This document shows positions 47,912 to 57,629 of a DNA stretch of 64,000 nucleotides, piece after piece. Origin of the DNA: Scilla litardierei (lineage: Eukaryota; Streptophyta; Magnoliopsida; Asparagales; Asparagaceae); contig CM061141.1 of the NCBI GenBank assembly GCA_030789695.1, positions 319,116,452 through 319,180,451 on the forward strand, in the 5' to 3' direction. The position numbers and the translations under genes were made by a program. Each line of letters opens with the position of its first letter. Position 1 is the first letter of the stretch. The notes beneath the pieces were generated by a model. It made no database searches. It saw only the letters and a program-made list of their open reading frames with translations, and was not told the origin of the DNA.

Positions 47912-48290
47912 CACATTGGATGCACCAGTCCATTCTATTCCCATTGTCCTGTTGTTACATTCATTCTTTATTTTGTTGTTGTTTTGTTCCACTGCAATTG
48001 CCTATTCTCATTACTTGTTGAAATAACTTCATAGATGACATGCCTAGTTCAGGACCGATAACGAAGAAATTAAATCGAGTGCACCATTTTTTCTTCACAT
48101 TCCTTCTTGCCAGACTCTTTTTCCTTTCTTGAAAGATGACCACCAACGTCGGTTTCTGCACCCAACAACATACAATGTGCTGGTGTTAGTAGACGCTGGA
48201 ATGAGAGAAAGGAGGTTCCATGGGTTTTTGATGCTAGAGAGGACTGTTAATGCAATGGCCCTTTTTTACTTAACAACCCACCCTCAAGGC
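47912..48290 (+). other. Upstream region of orphan promoter
   Basis: Single-copy in this window and without a recognisable gene. It continues the locus that the TNT1-like element entered. A 113-residue plus-strand frame crosses it (48129-48470) but overlaps the promoter and shows no domain. Confidence 0.4.
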
Positions 48291-48600
48291 CAAACATGCC
48301 GGCCCAACTTCTTTTATATAAAAACACAAACACAAACATCTACTCTCTCTCTCTCTCTCTCATTTTCTGTCACCCGACTCCACTCAGACCCGACCCGTTC
48401 CTTCGTTTTGCCTCTTCAGCTCGCGTCGATCGACCGAGCGACAGTCGACACGAAACCGAAAAAGCCGTAGCTTGATTCGAAACCCTAATAGCCTATTTTT
48501 GAGGAATTCCTCTCCAATAAGAAAATTCTCTTATCATTTCACACGTTTTCTTCTTCTATTTATGTGATGCACAGTTTTAGGGGTTTCCCTCATGCAAAAA
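48291..48600 (+). promoter_or_regulatory. Orphan plant core promoter and 5' UTR
   Basis: In order: GGCCCA (48301-48306), a site II-type box; TATATAAAA (48315-48323), a TATA box; a CT-microsatellite (about 48342-48361), usual in plant leaders; a C-rich leader; and AAACCCTAA (48480-48488), a telo-box. Site II plus telo-box near the start is known mainly from plant ribosomal-protein and other translation genes. The spacing fits transcription to the right, starting about 30 bp after the TATA. No coding start follows: at about 48607 the sequence switches to module A. It appears to be the 5' end of a gene cut off by the array. Confidence 0.55.
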
Positions 48601-48606
48601 TTGTTT

Positions 48607-49207
48607 TCATTCTTCATATTTCATATTGAGTTTATTTTAATTCCTTCATCCTTCCAACAAAACCTTGCAACATGGAGGAGAAGGCGAAAAAGCTCAATCC
48701 CAATAGCCCAACGGCCCTCAGCTCTCTCCCGCAAAATATAATCCAGATGTGTGACTAAACAAACCAAATTCTTGGCGGCGTCCCTCTTCATTATACCCAT
48801 GTTTCTGTTAACAGATTTAAATTCGGAATTTATTGGCGGCGTCCCTCTTCATCAAAAGCCACCCACCCACCATATTCTTTGATAATTGTTATCTGCACCG
48901 CACATCGGTGCAGACTGCTTTTTTCCCCTTAAATAGAATGATATTTTATTTTGATGTGACGTAAAAGCACATTGAAATGAGCTTTCGTTTTTTCCCTAAA
49001 CGAAAAAATGAAAAAATAGTTGGGTTCTATTCTTTCTTCCGTTCCGCATCTAGATATATATAATGAACCTGTAAGAGGAAGGACATGACAGAATCTGTTG
49101 CGAGAATTCTTCATTCTTCATATTTCATATTGAGTTTATTTTAATTCCTTTATCCTTCCAACAAAACCTTTCACAAGAGGAAGGACATGACAGAAGCTGC
49201 TGCGAGA
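48607..49207 (-). repeat. Module A, partial array 6
   Basis: One nearly full reverse subunit starting exactly at a subunit boundary (ATTCTTCATATTTCATATTGAG), then a second subunit truncated at CCTTTCAC|AAGAGGAAGG (about 49172) that leads into CTGCTGCGAGA. The second hairpin is eroded. Confidence 0.86.
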
Positions 49208-49629
49208 ATTGGACATTAGCCACAGACAAATCCGTGGCTAATGCCATAGAATCAGTGGTTAATTCACATTAGCCACAGATTTTTAGAAATTCCGTGGCTA
49301 ATAGTCCGTGACGGAAAGTGGCGTAGCTAATCGAAAAATTCCGTGGCAAATGAAAGACGGTCCGTGGCAGATATATTAGCCACGGACCATTAGCCACGGA
49401 CGTCCGTGGCTAATGTGATTCATTTGACAACAGAAAAAATGTCCTCATTAGCCAGGGAATGGGCGTCAAAAAACAAATCTGTAGCTAATGCGTAGTAGCC
49501 ACGGAAATTCCGTGGCTAATGTCGAGTATTAACGACAGACTAGCCTGTGGCTAGTGATCAATAGCCACGGCTTGTCTTCCAGATTGGCCGTCGCTAATGA
49601 ACTTTAGACACGGCCAATCTGTGGCTAAT
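49208..49629 (+). repeat. Module B, copy 7
   Basis: A forward B block with the extra CCATAGAATCAGTGG segment shared with copy 6. The palindrome of ATTAGCCACGGAC half-sites is intact near 49390-49415. Confidence 0.9.
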
Positions 49630-50033
49630 GTTTTATTTTTTTAAAAAAAATTAAAAAACTAAAATAAATCGACCCAAACATATTTACATCGTATTTATAA
49701 TTTTCATCAGTGCTGAGCTTCTTGGAAAAAAGAATTGCCTAGCTTGAAAAATAAATAAATAGAAGTAAATACAGAAAGAATAGAAAAATAAATTGACATA
49801 TCACACTTCAAAAAAACATTCTCTCGGCTTTCATTTTATTGGTTTTACAAAAATGTAATTATCTTCCAAGTTACAATTTCAATACTCTGACCATGAAATA
49901 CATGTAATAGCTCTATCTCACTTCTCTGATGTCATATATAACAAGGCAAGATTTACGTCGATAACAAGCCTTAAAATGAGTTAAAATGGTCAACTTTTTG
50001 AGATGACAAGTAGAAATCAGTAAGCTTTCCGAC

Positions 50034-50093
50034 CTTTACATTCAGTTCTGCAAGTAATTGATGATAGTATTCTTCTGCCAACTCTTAAAGCTC
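50034..50093 (-). pseudogene. Exon-like segment 3 of body gene (60 bp)
   Basis: After a TCTGGTGCAG acceptor the minus strand reads E-L-stop-E-L-A-E-E-Y-Y-H-Q-L-L-A-E-L-N-V-K and ends at AAG|GTC. It is twenty codons long, with helical, coiled-coil-like composition. The third codon is TAA at 50085-50087, and every body copy I compared has that stop, so the gene was already broken before amplification, if this frame is right. The source gene is unrecognised. Confidence 0.4.
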
Positions 50094-51313
50094 CTGCACC
50101 AGAGCGAATCTGAGCCGTTAGCAAATCAATATACCTAACTAACGAGGGGCGAATAGTGAAGCTAAAGCACATGACAAGAAACATAAGTTAAAACAAAGCT
50201 TCCATGGCTATATGGGACTTGGAATCTGACGTGTGTAAATTGTTCATGACCGAATTAAGTGAATGCACACCTTCTAAAGAGAGTTATTGCAACAGTCTAA
50301 AAGGACTCCTAAAATATTTGATCTTCCATGTGACAAAAGCAGAAACAAATTGCGATCGGGGTTCATGGTTTTCACATTAGATCAATCAAAGAATAATTCG
50401 ACATGATCTATAGACACATACAAGGGAATAATGGGCACCATGTTCTCTACATCTTAATCTCATAATAAGATACAGAGTCAACTAGAGCCCAAGTTCATGC
50501 AAAGATAGATCATGTCCCCAAAAGCCACAACACAACAGGTTTAGAACATTGGCCAGTAAAATTTTTCTTCATACAACGTATCATGTCCATGAATACCACA
50601 ATAAAACATGGTTAAAACATTGGCCACTAAAAGTTTTCTTCGTATAAATCGTCTTCCATCAACTTTATAGGTGGAAGATTATGTTAGTTTCATAGACCTA
50701 CTTCCTACTGCTTAGGAAATAGATGCTATGATACATGCATGAATGTAAAATAAATAGTGGAGAATGATCCTGGTAGATCATGCACCTGTAGGGTAAATTT
50801 AATTTAGGAATTCATGCAAGATATATATTCTTGAAAATAAACAATGGTGTGAACTTTCAAAAAGTATGAATGAAAAATTGCACCATGAACCGGATGGAGG
50901 TTATGGTATTATTACCATAAGTAATATAAAATACAAGATAAGTTTCATGTAAGTTGATTATTATATTGGTGTCCTAGGGAGATTCATTCTCTATGTCAGT
51001 ATAAAATGTGAAGGAAATAACAGAATAATCATCTTGCTAATATGTATATCTTATTACAAACACAAGTAATCAGGATTCAATAAATTTTAGAATCCAAACC
51101 ATAATCTGCTTCAGGTCCTTTCACATGGTAGTCAGAATTCTTATATATCGAGATATTGGTAATCCTGGCAAGCAGGATATTTACCTTATAGCTTTGTCTT
51201 TGTACAAGGTCAATCACTTGCTTGCACACCTGTGCAGACACAAACACAAACACACAGACACAAACACACACACAGATGGAAATCCAAAAGTTGCACTAAG
51301 AAGAAAAACTTAC

Positions 51314-51502
51314 TTTTGGTCAAGGTGTGGAATTATTTCTCCCCTTGGAAAAGCCAATCTAGTAGCCTCATATGCAACTTTGATTGATTGCTTCCATGTT
51401 CCACCAATGTCATTCTGATGGCCATCTCCTTTATTCTGCTTAGTATCTTCCATTGGCAAGGAATACCGCGATAACAAGTGGCCCACCCGAACACCATCCT
51501 TC
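51314..51502 (-). pseudogene. Exon-like segment 2 of body gene (189 bp)
   Basis: The acceptor is AAAAAATCAG and the donor is AAAA|GTAAGT. The minus-strand frame is open throughout: K-D-G-V-R-V-G-H-L-L-S-R-Y-S-L-P, then D-I-G-G-T-W-K-Q-S-I-K-V-A-Y-E-A-T-R, then P-H-L-D-Q. Other copies keep the peptide with few changes (for example at 5689-5877 and 13630-13815). The next candidate exon (V-C-K-Q-V-I-D-L-V-Q-R-Q-S-Y-K, about 51180-51235) is out of phase by one or two bases. A real gene's exon is likely, but I could not name the protein. Confidence 0.45.
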
Positions 51503-52135
51503 CTGATTTTTTGAACAAGATGAAACAGAATTTTATTTAAAAATGCTCATGTTCTCAATTCTTGCAAAGCAGCAGAATATACATCATTAGTTGATTTAAA
51601 ATGGATTGATAGCATGGCAATACAACAAGGGCACAAATCTAGCCCATAAAAACTGATAAAAATTTTTATTTGGACTCGTAAGTGGGAAATATACACATCA
51701 ATACTCTAACAAATGCCCAAAGGAGGTAATTGATACATCATTTAGTACATGGAGAAGGCGATAAATCATAGAACTACCATATCCAATTAGCACTGTAAAT
51801 TTTAATATGGGACTTCATATCCCCAACTAACAGTACATGTTAAAATAATATTAGGTTCGACATCTAAATGCCAAAAAAAAATCTAAATGAACCACATGAT
51901 GAAATAGTTACGGAATGATTTGCTTATGAAGCATATTAGTTGAGTAACTATGGTGAGCTGGCCTTTTGAAGATGGGGGTATTGCAAGTATGCAACTTTAA
52001 GGGGTGGAAAATTTCAAGTGGAATGAACATATTTAGGGAAACAAGTGGAATGAACATATTTAGGGACAAGGCCCTTGCTGGCTTAGTGAACTAGTTATTT
52101 GAAGCCATATGCTTTACTGGAGTGCCTAAATATTA

Positions 52136-52245
52136 TGTAGAGTTTTGGGGAAAGTGTGATTAGCCTTCAAGGAGAGGCTATCACTTCTATTTATATTAAC
52201 TTCACACTTTCTTTACACACACACCCAATATCACACTACACAATA
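52136..52245 (-). repeat. 3' LTR of short-LTR copia (left)
   Basis: TGTAGAGTTTTGGGG to CACTACACAATA. If the end is set by the target duplication, the LTR closes with ATA rather than the usual CA at 52242. It contains CTTCTATTTATATTAAC, a possible TATA region. Confidence 0.9.
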
Positions 52246-52259
52246 CTCCCCCTCAAGAT
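52243..52259 (-). promoter_or_regulatory. Polypurine tract
   Basis: The minus strand reads ATCTTGAGGGGGAGTAT next to the 3' LTR. This is the priming site for plus-strand DNA synthesis in copia elements. It overlaps the end of the pol frame. Confidence 0.88.
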
Positions 52260-54454
52260 GAGCAAAAGATATTTATCATGCCCATCTTGTTACAAGCATC
52301 CTCCACTCCTTTAGAGTTCAACCCCTTCGTAAGGCAATCTGCTAGTTGCTGTCCAGAGGTAATGTAGGAGATCTCCAACTGTTTCTTGTCCAGTCTCTCT
52401 TTAATGAAGAACATGTCAATCTCTATGTGCTTCGTTCTATCATGTTGCACTGGGTTGTTGGCAATATTAATTGCAGACTTGTTATCACACAACAACCGCA
52501 ATGGTCCTTCTCTCAGCAGGCGTAGCTCATGTAGAAGTGATCTCAACCAGATCATCTCACAGGTACTAAGCACCATAGCACGATACTCTGCCTCTGCAGT
52601 GGAACGAGCCACCAAATCCTGCTTCTTGCTGCGCCAAGAGACCAAGTTGCCCCCAACAAACACACAGTAGCCCGAGGTCGATCTCCTATCATCCAAGCAA
52701 CTAGCCCAATCTGCATCACAGTAGCCTGTCACATTCATGTGACCATGACTACCAAATAATATGCCTTTTCCTGGACTATTCTTCAGATACCTCAGTATCC
52801 TGAAGACTGCCTCCATATGTCCAGTCCTAGGATCATGCATGTACCTACTTACCACACTGATAGCATAGGCAATGTCAGGTCTGGTATGGCATAAGTAGAT
52901 GAGGCGTCCAACAAGTCTCTGGTACCTCTCTTTGTCCACTGGCTCCCCTGATTGTGAATGTAACCTATGATTCTGATCAATAGGAGTAACTGCTGGACGA
53001 CACCCCAACATACCAGTCTCAGCCAGTAAATCCAGGGCATACTTTCTCTGTGAGAGAACTATACCCTTCCTGGACCTGGCAATCTCCAGTCCAAGGAAGT
53101 ATCCCAACTGTCCAAGGTCCTTGACCTCAAATTCTCTCGCCAACCTCACCTTCAAGTGAGAGATTCCCTCTTCATCATCTCCAGTGATAATGATATCATC
53201 AACATACACAGCCAAAAGAGTGATCCGTTGCCCTGAATGTCTATAGAATACAGTATGATCACCATTACTCTGCTTGTAGCCCATGGTGATGACTGCACGC
53301 CTGAACCTGTCAAACCATGCCCTTGGAGATTGCTTCAGCTCATACAAGGACTTGTCCAGTCTGCACACCTTTCCCACCGTCCGTTGTGTGCCAAAGCCAG
53401 GTGGAACCTCCATGTATACCTCCTCCTGTAAGTCTCCATGCAAGAAGGCATTCTTTACATCCAACTGATGCAATTTCCATCCAAAATTCGCTGCACAGGA
53501 TATCAGTACTCTCACAGTACTCATCTTTGCCACTGGGGCAAATGTCTCATCATAATCAATCCCATAAGTCTGACTGTAGCCCTTGGCAACCAGCCTCGCC
53601 TTGTACCTGTCCACCTTCCCTTCTGCAGTTTGCTTTACTGTGAATACCCACTTGCAGCCCACAGCCTTCTTCCCTGCTGGAAGTGAGACAAGTCTCCATG
53701 TCTTGTTCTTCTCCAGTGCCTCAAGTTCTTCGAGCATTGCTTTCTTCCACTGGGGATGTTGCTTTGCCACTCGCCAATCACTTGGTATAGGGATAGACTG
53801 TAAGGATGCAATGATAGCCCTATATGCAGGTGTAAGAGAGGCGTAGGAGACATGATTAGCAATATCAGTCTCATATCCATACCGTACAGGAGGCCTGCCG
53901 GCATTGATACGAGGCTCCCTACGAGATGCAAGTGGAAGATCTAAACTAGAGGAAGGCAAAGAAATGTTACCATCAGTGGTAGGAGAGGAAGGCAGTAAGG
54001 AGGTCGGGACTCGAGCAGGCGTGATAGACTGATCAATCTCGACATGTGGCAGTGGAGCTAGTGGTTCTTCATTGGGGAAGATGTCTTCTTGTTGTTCTCC
54101 ATCGCCAGGACTATCCTTCTGTCTCCTACTATATTTCCTGCCGTACAGCCTGTCTTCTTCATCTTCCACCAAGGTCCTTCCTTCCTCCCTGCTATCAGGA
54201 CCAGTATCAGTAGGCCTGACAGGGCATGGTATAAGTCCAACCACTACCCTCCTGTCATCAGTCTCCCCCTCTCGACCAACTCCTCCTGAGCTTGGAGAGG
54301 CCCCAGTATCAAATACAGATGTGGAATCTGTCAGTCCTCCATAAAACGGTTCAGTCTCCCTGAACTCACATCCATGCTCACAAATAGCTTTCTTTCTGAG
54401 GGACTCCAACACCTGTAGCCTTTCTGATTTGAAGGATACCCAACAAATATGCAT
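52253..54454 (-). pseudogene. Copia pol, reverse transcriptase and RNase H frame
   Basis: A 733-codon open stretch, in a different frame from the integrase part. The first ~30 residues are out-of-frame, and true homology resumes near F-R-E-T-E-P (about 54365). The reverse transcriptase spans about residues 245-490: W-R-L-V-x-[24 protein letters not shown] and the catalytic Y-V-D-D near residue 417. RNase H (about 570-700) shows C-D-A-D-W-A, S-T-A-E-A-E-Y and C-D-N-K-S-A. All catalytic residues I can see are intact. The frame ends K-M-G-M-I-N-I-F-C-S-S against the polypurine tract. It would work only with the upstream frames restored. Confidence 0.92.
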
Positions 54455-56496
54455 TTAATTGCCTGAGCATCCAGCTTCCCCACAGAGGGTCTATGATCCC
54501 TCACAAAGCATGTGCATCCGAACACTTTTGGTGGAACTACAAAAGTGTTCTTTCCCATAAGAATCTCACATGGAGACTTCATACCAAGGATCCGTGAAGG
54601 CATCCTGTTGATAAGGTATGTGGCTGTCATCACTGCTTCACTCCACAATATCTTAGGTACATTCATGGTGAGCATGAGTGACCTAGTTATCTCCAACAAG
54701 TGTCTATTTTTCCTTTCAGCAACTCCGTTCTGTTGGGGGGTGTTGGGGCAAGTGGTTTGATGAGTTATCCCAGTCTCAGATAGGTAGGATGCAAACTCCC
54801 TGTTTACATACTCTGTTCCATTATCCGTTCTCAAGACACGGATCTTGGCCTCATACATATTCCTGACACTTATATGGAAGTCCTGAAAACACTTCAACGC
54901 TTCGCCTTTGTTTTTCATCATATAAAGCCATGTCATCCGAGAATGACAATCTATGAAGGTTATAAACCACCTGAACCCACTCACTGAAGTCACTGGGCAG
55001 GGCCCCCAAACATCTGAGTGAATAAGATGAAATTTCTCTACACTCCTCATCCCTACACTAGGATATGATGTCCTAGTGTGTTTCCCAAATTCACATGCAT
55101 CACATTTCAAGTTCATTTCATTCACTCTATTCAAAATATCGGGATACATTTTACTCAAAATGTCAAAAGGCAAGTGTCCCAACTGACAATGCAACAAAAG
55201 TACATCCCTTTCCTTCTCTCCACCAACGACAGCAAGTGCAGCATCCCCACTAGCTCTATCAAGATACCACAGTCCATCACGCCTGACGCCAGTCCCAAGC
55301 CTCTTCCCAGTCTTCCTTTCCTGCAACACACAATGAGTAGAGTCAAAAGTAATGCTACAATCGAGATCATCAACAATAGAGCCAACAGATAAGAGGTTGA
55401 CTGGAAATGACGGGACGTGAATGACAGAAGAGAGGCGTATGGAGGGAGTGCACTGAATAGTACCAATCCCTCTAATGGGTTGGGATGTGCCATCAGCTGT
55501 CTGAACAGTTTCATGAATGGTATGTGGTTTATATGTGGAAAATTGTCTATATGCTCCTGACACATGACTAGATGCACCTGAGTCAATAATCCACTCTATA
55601 TGATCTCTACATGAAAGGGCTAATCGGTTACCTGAGGCTGTGTGAGCGAAGTGGGCAAAGTTACCGAATGGCGAGGCAATATCCCCAGTCTGGTCTGCAT
55701 GACTCTCCGAGCTCTCAGTAGTAGACCTGGACTGTCTCCGCTGCTCTAGATCTGACGCCTCAGCTGGCGTGGCCTCGATCATCACTGTCTCCTGTCGTCC
55801 GTCAGCTGTGGCAAAGTTGGCCCGTGGGCCACCGCGACCTCGTCCACGGCCTCCACGGCCCCAACGACCTCCTCCTCTGCCTCCTGTGCCACGTCCTCGT
55901 CCACTGCCCTTCTGTGGGCAGTTGAAGCTCAGGTGCCCCTTCACCCCACATGTGTAGCACTCTCGATCCTCGCTCACTGCTGCCACTGCCGGTACAGCCA
56001 GTGCAGCCCGAGTGACCTGAGTACCCTCATCCTTCATAACCCTCAGTCTGGTCTCCTCCTGCGCCATTGCAGCTATGGCCTCCTCCAGGGATGGGATGGA
56101 GGATATGTGGCACATACTCGCCCTCCTGGCCTCAAAGTCTCCATTCAGGTTCCTCAGAAAGTGTGTCACACGCCTACGCTCCACCCACTTCCTGTGTATC
56201 GCAGCGCTCCTAGGATCAGGCAGATCAATAGGGTCATAGTGATCTAACTCTGACCAAAGCCTGTTTAACTCCGCAGAGTAGGCTAGAATAGTCATCTCCC
56301 CCTGCTTCAAGGTGTCGACCTTGCCCTGAACCTCCATCATGAGCATCACATTCCCTGCTCCAGAGTACATTTTCTCCACCATACTCCATATACCCGCAGC
56401 ACTCTCTATGGCTCCACCATCCCAGCAATGGGTGGAACCATCGATGTCATCAACCAAGCAGCCACCAGAGAGTTGGTGGTGCTCCAGACTTTCCAA
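54331..56496 (-). pseudogene. Copia gag-end, protease and integrase frame
   Basis: A 721-codon open stretch; homology begins near residue 28. It contains the gag C-terminal half; a zinc knuckle C-Y-T-C-G-V-K-G-H-L-S-F-N-C near residues 180-194 followed by a glycine/arginine-rich run; a protease with D-S-G-A-S-S-H at about residue 304; the pre-integrase motif H-C-Q-L-G-H and C-D-A-C-E-F-G-K (about 425-460); and an integrase core with H-S-D-V-W-G, R-T-D-N-G-T-E-Y and Q-Q-N-G-V-A-E-R. It stops near the end of integrase because of a small indel around 54365. Confidence 0.92.
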
Positions 56497-56765
56497 TCAT
56501 CCCCATCCTTGTCCAGCGGTTCCTTGCATGAACCCAGAACGACGCCTTCTAACCCCTTCGATCTCAGAATGAGAAGGACCCTCCTGGACCAACTGAGGTA
56601 ATTCTTCGTCCCTTCCAATTTCACATCATTGGGCATCAATTCCAGCTTCTGCACGGGACGTGAAGGCGTCGATCCACTCGAGGATCCCAACTCCTTTGAA
56701 GCAAGCAGCTTCGTTATCTCTCCGATGAAGGCCTTCATGTCCGATGAAGTAAGGTTGTCCACCAT
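56406..56765 (-). pseudogene. Copia gag, N-terminal frame
   Basis: The start methionine is at 56765 (M-V-D-N-L-T-S-S-D-M-K-A-F). A gag-type core follows: L-x-G-x-x-N-Y-L-S-W-S-R-R-V and V-W-S-T-T-N-S-L-V-A-A-W-L-M-T-S-M. It ends at a stop at 56406, where a 1-2 base indel moves the frame to the next segment at about 56410-56420. This is the natural start of the polyprotein, about 750 bp inside the 5' LTR. Confidence 0.85.
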
Positions 56766-57093
56766 CTCTCCAGATCCGCAGATCTCTCCTTTCTCCCTTC
56801 CTAGATCCGCAGATCTACTTCTCCTTCTCCTCTTCTAGGTCATACCCTAACCGTAAATCTATGGAGTCCTCTTCATGGCTCTCCCATAGATCTAGGGTTA
56901 TGGTTTTATAGGACCCCCTTTTGTAGCTAGTTTAGGTCTTTGTGGTGGCTAGAAGAGGACACGGGAATAGGAGAATCAGCTGCGGCACGGGAGGGATGAG
57001 AGAATCAGCTCCGGCAGCGGCAGCTGGGTTGACGTCGCGAGGCTCTCGAAGGAAGGCAGCGACTCAGGCTCTCAGTGTACGGGAGAATCAGGG

Positions 57094-57240
57094 TGCGATC
57101 AGTTCCCGTGTACGTGAGGGAGGCTCTCCAGTGCGATCAGTTCCCGTGTACGGGAGGGAGGCTCTCCAGTGCGATCTGTTCCCGTGTACGGGAGGGAGGC
57201 TCTCCAGTTCCCGTGTACGGGAGGGAAGAAGGCTCTCGAA
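57094..57240. repeat. 38-bp tandem repeat in copia leader
   Basis: GTTCCCGTGTACG starts at 57102, 57140, 57178 and 57207: two full 38-bp periods, then a shortened 29-bp one. Each unit also holds GGGAGGGAGGCTCTCCAG. CCCGTGTACGGG is itself an inverted repeat. Confidence 0.85.
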
Positions 57241-57506
57241 GGCACGGGAGGGTAGCGATCAGCTGGTCGGGGACTTCGGGCGGCGCGATTAGGGCCAAGC
57301 GACGCATATCTGGGCTGAGCACATCGAGGCACTGCGGGGCGGCGATCCGAGGGCGTTGGGCGGCGACGGATCGGAGGCGGCTTCGGCGGCGCGCGCTGCA
57401 GGCGCCGGCAGCGGCGGGCTAGGGCAGTGGCGGCGGCGGGCTGTGCGGCAGCGGCGGGCTATGCGGGCTAGGGCAGAGGTCAGATTTTAGGGTTTAGGGG
57501 TGTTTT

Positions 57507-57519
57507 GGCTCTGATACCA
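57507..57519 (-). promoter_or_regulatory. Primer binding site (initiator Met tRNA type)
   Basis: The minus strand reads TGGTATCAGAGCC immediately after the LTR end CTCTACA. It matches the 3' end of plant initiator-methionine tRNA, the usual copia primer. Confidence 0.92.
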
Positions 57520-57629
57520 TGTAGAGTTTTGGGGAAAGTGTGATTAGCCTCCAAGGAGAGGCTATCACTTCTATTTATATTAACTTCACACTTTCTTTAC
57601 ACACACACCCAATATCACACTACACAATA
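57520..57629 (-). repeat. 5' LTR of short-LTR copia (right)
   Basis: 110 bp, near-identical to the left LTR: GCCTCCAAGG here against GCCTTCAAGG there is the only change I noted. It is followed by TATTA (57630-57634), the target duplication. Confidence 0.92.

Larger units (their letters stand above)
49630..52135 (-). repeat. Body module, copy 7, left of copia insertion
   Basis: The proximal half and the start of the distal half. This copy keeps the best splice signals of any body copy, including CTGCACAG before the short exon at about 51180-51235. It stops at TATTA, the target duplication of the copia element. Sequence continues at 57630. Confidence 0.88.
56840..57519 (-). other. Leader of short-LTR copia, GC-rich
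   Basis: Untranslated leader between primer site and gag. It is strikingly GC-rich compared with its AT-rich surroundings. Plus-strand frames here (such as 57075-57422) are composition artefacts. A CGGCGG-type low-complexity zone lies at about 57360-57470. Confidence 0.75.
52136..57629 (-). mobile_element. Short-LTR Ty1/copia retrotransposon, nearly complete
   Basis: This sits in the body module at CCTAAATATTA|TAATATTG, where other copies are uninterrupted. TATTA is duplicated at 52131-52135 and 57630-57634. LTRs of 110 bp bound a 5.5-kb element in copia order, read on the minus strand. The primer site TGGTATCAGAGCC lies directly inside the right LTR and the purine tract CTTGAGGGGGAG directly inside the left LTR. 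The two LTRs differ at only about one position, so insertion is recent. Two frame breaks split the polyprotein, so this copy is probably not autonomous. Confidence 0.93.

Noticed and set aside
48129..48470. 113-residue plus-strand frame near the promoter
   Set aside because: It crosses the TATA box and CT-rich leader and has no domain; a chance frame.
57075..57422. Overlapping arginine/glycine-rich frames in the copia leader
   Set aside because: They arise from GC-rich tandem repeats in an untranslated leader, opposite to the coding strand of the element.
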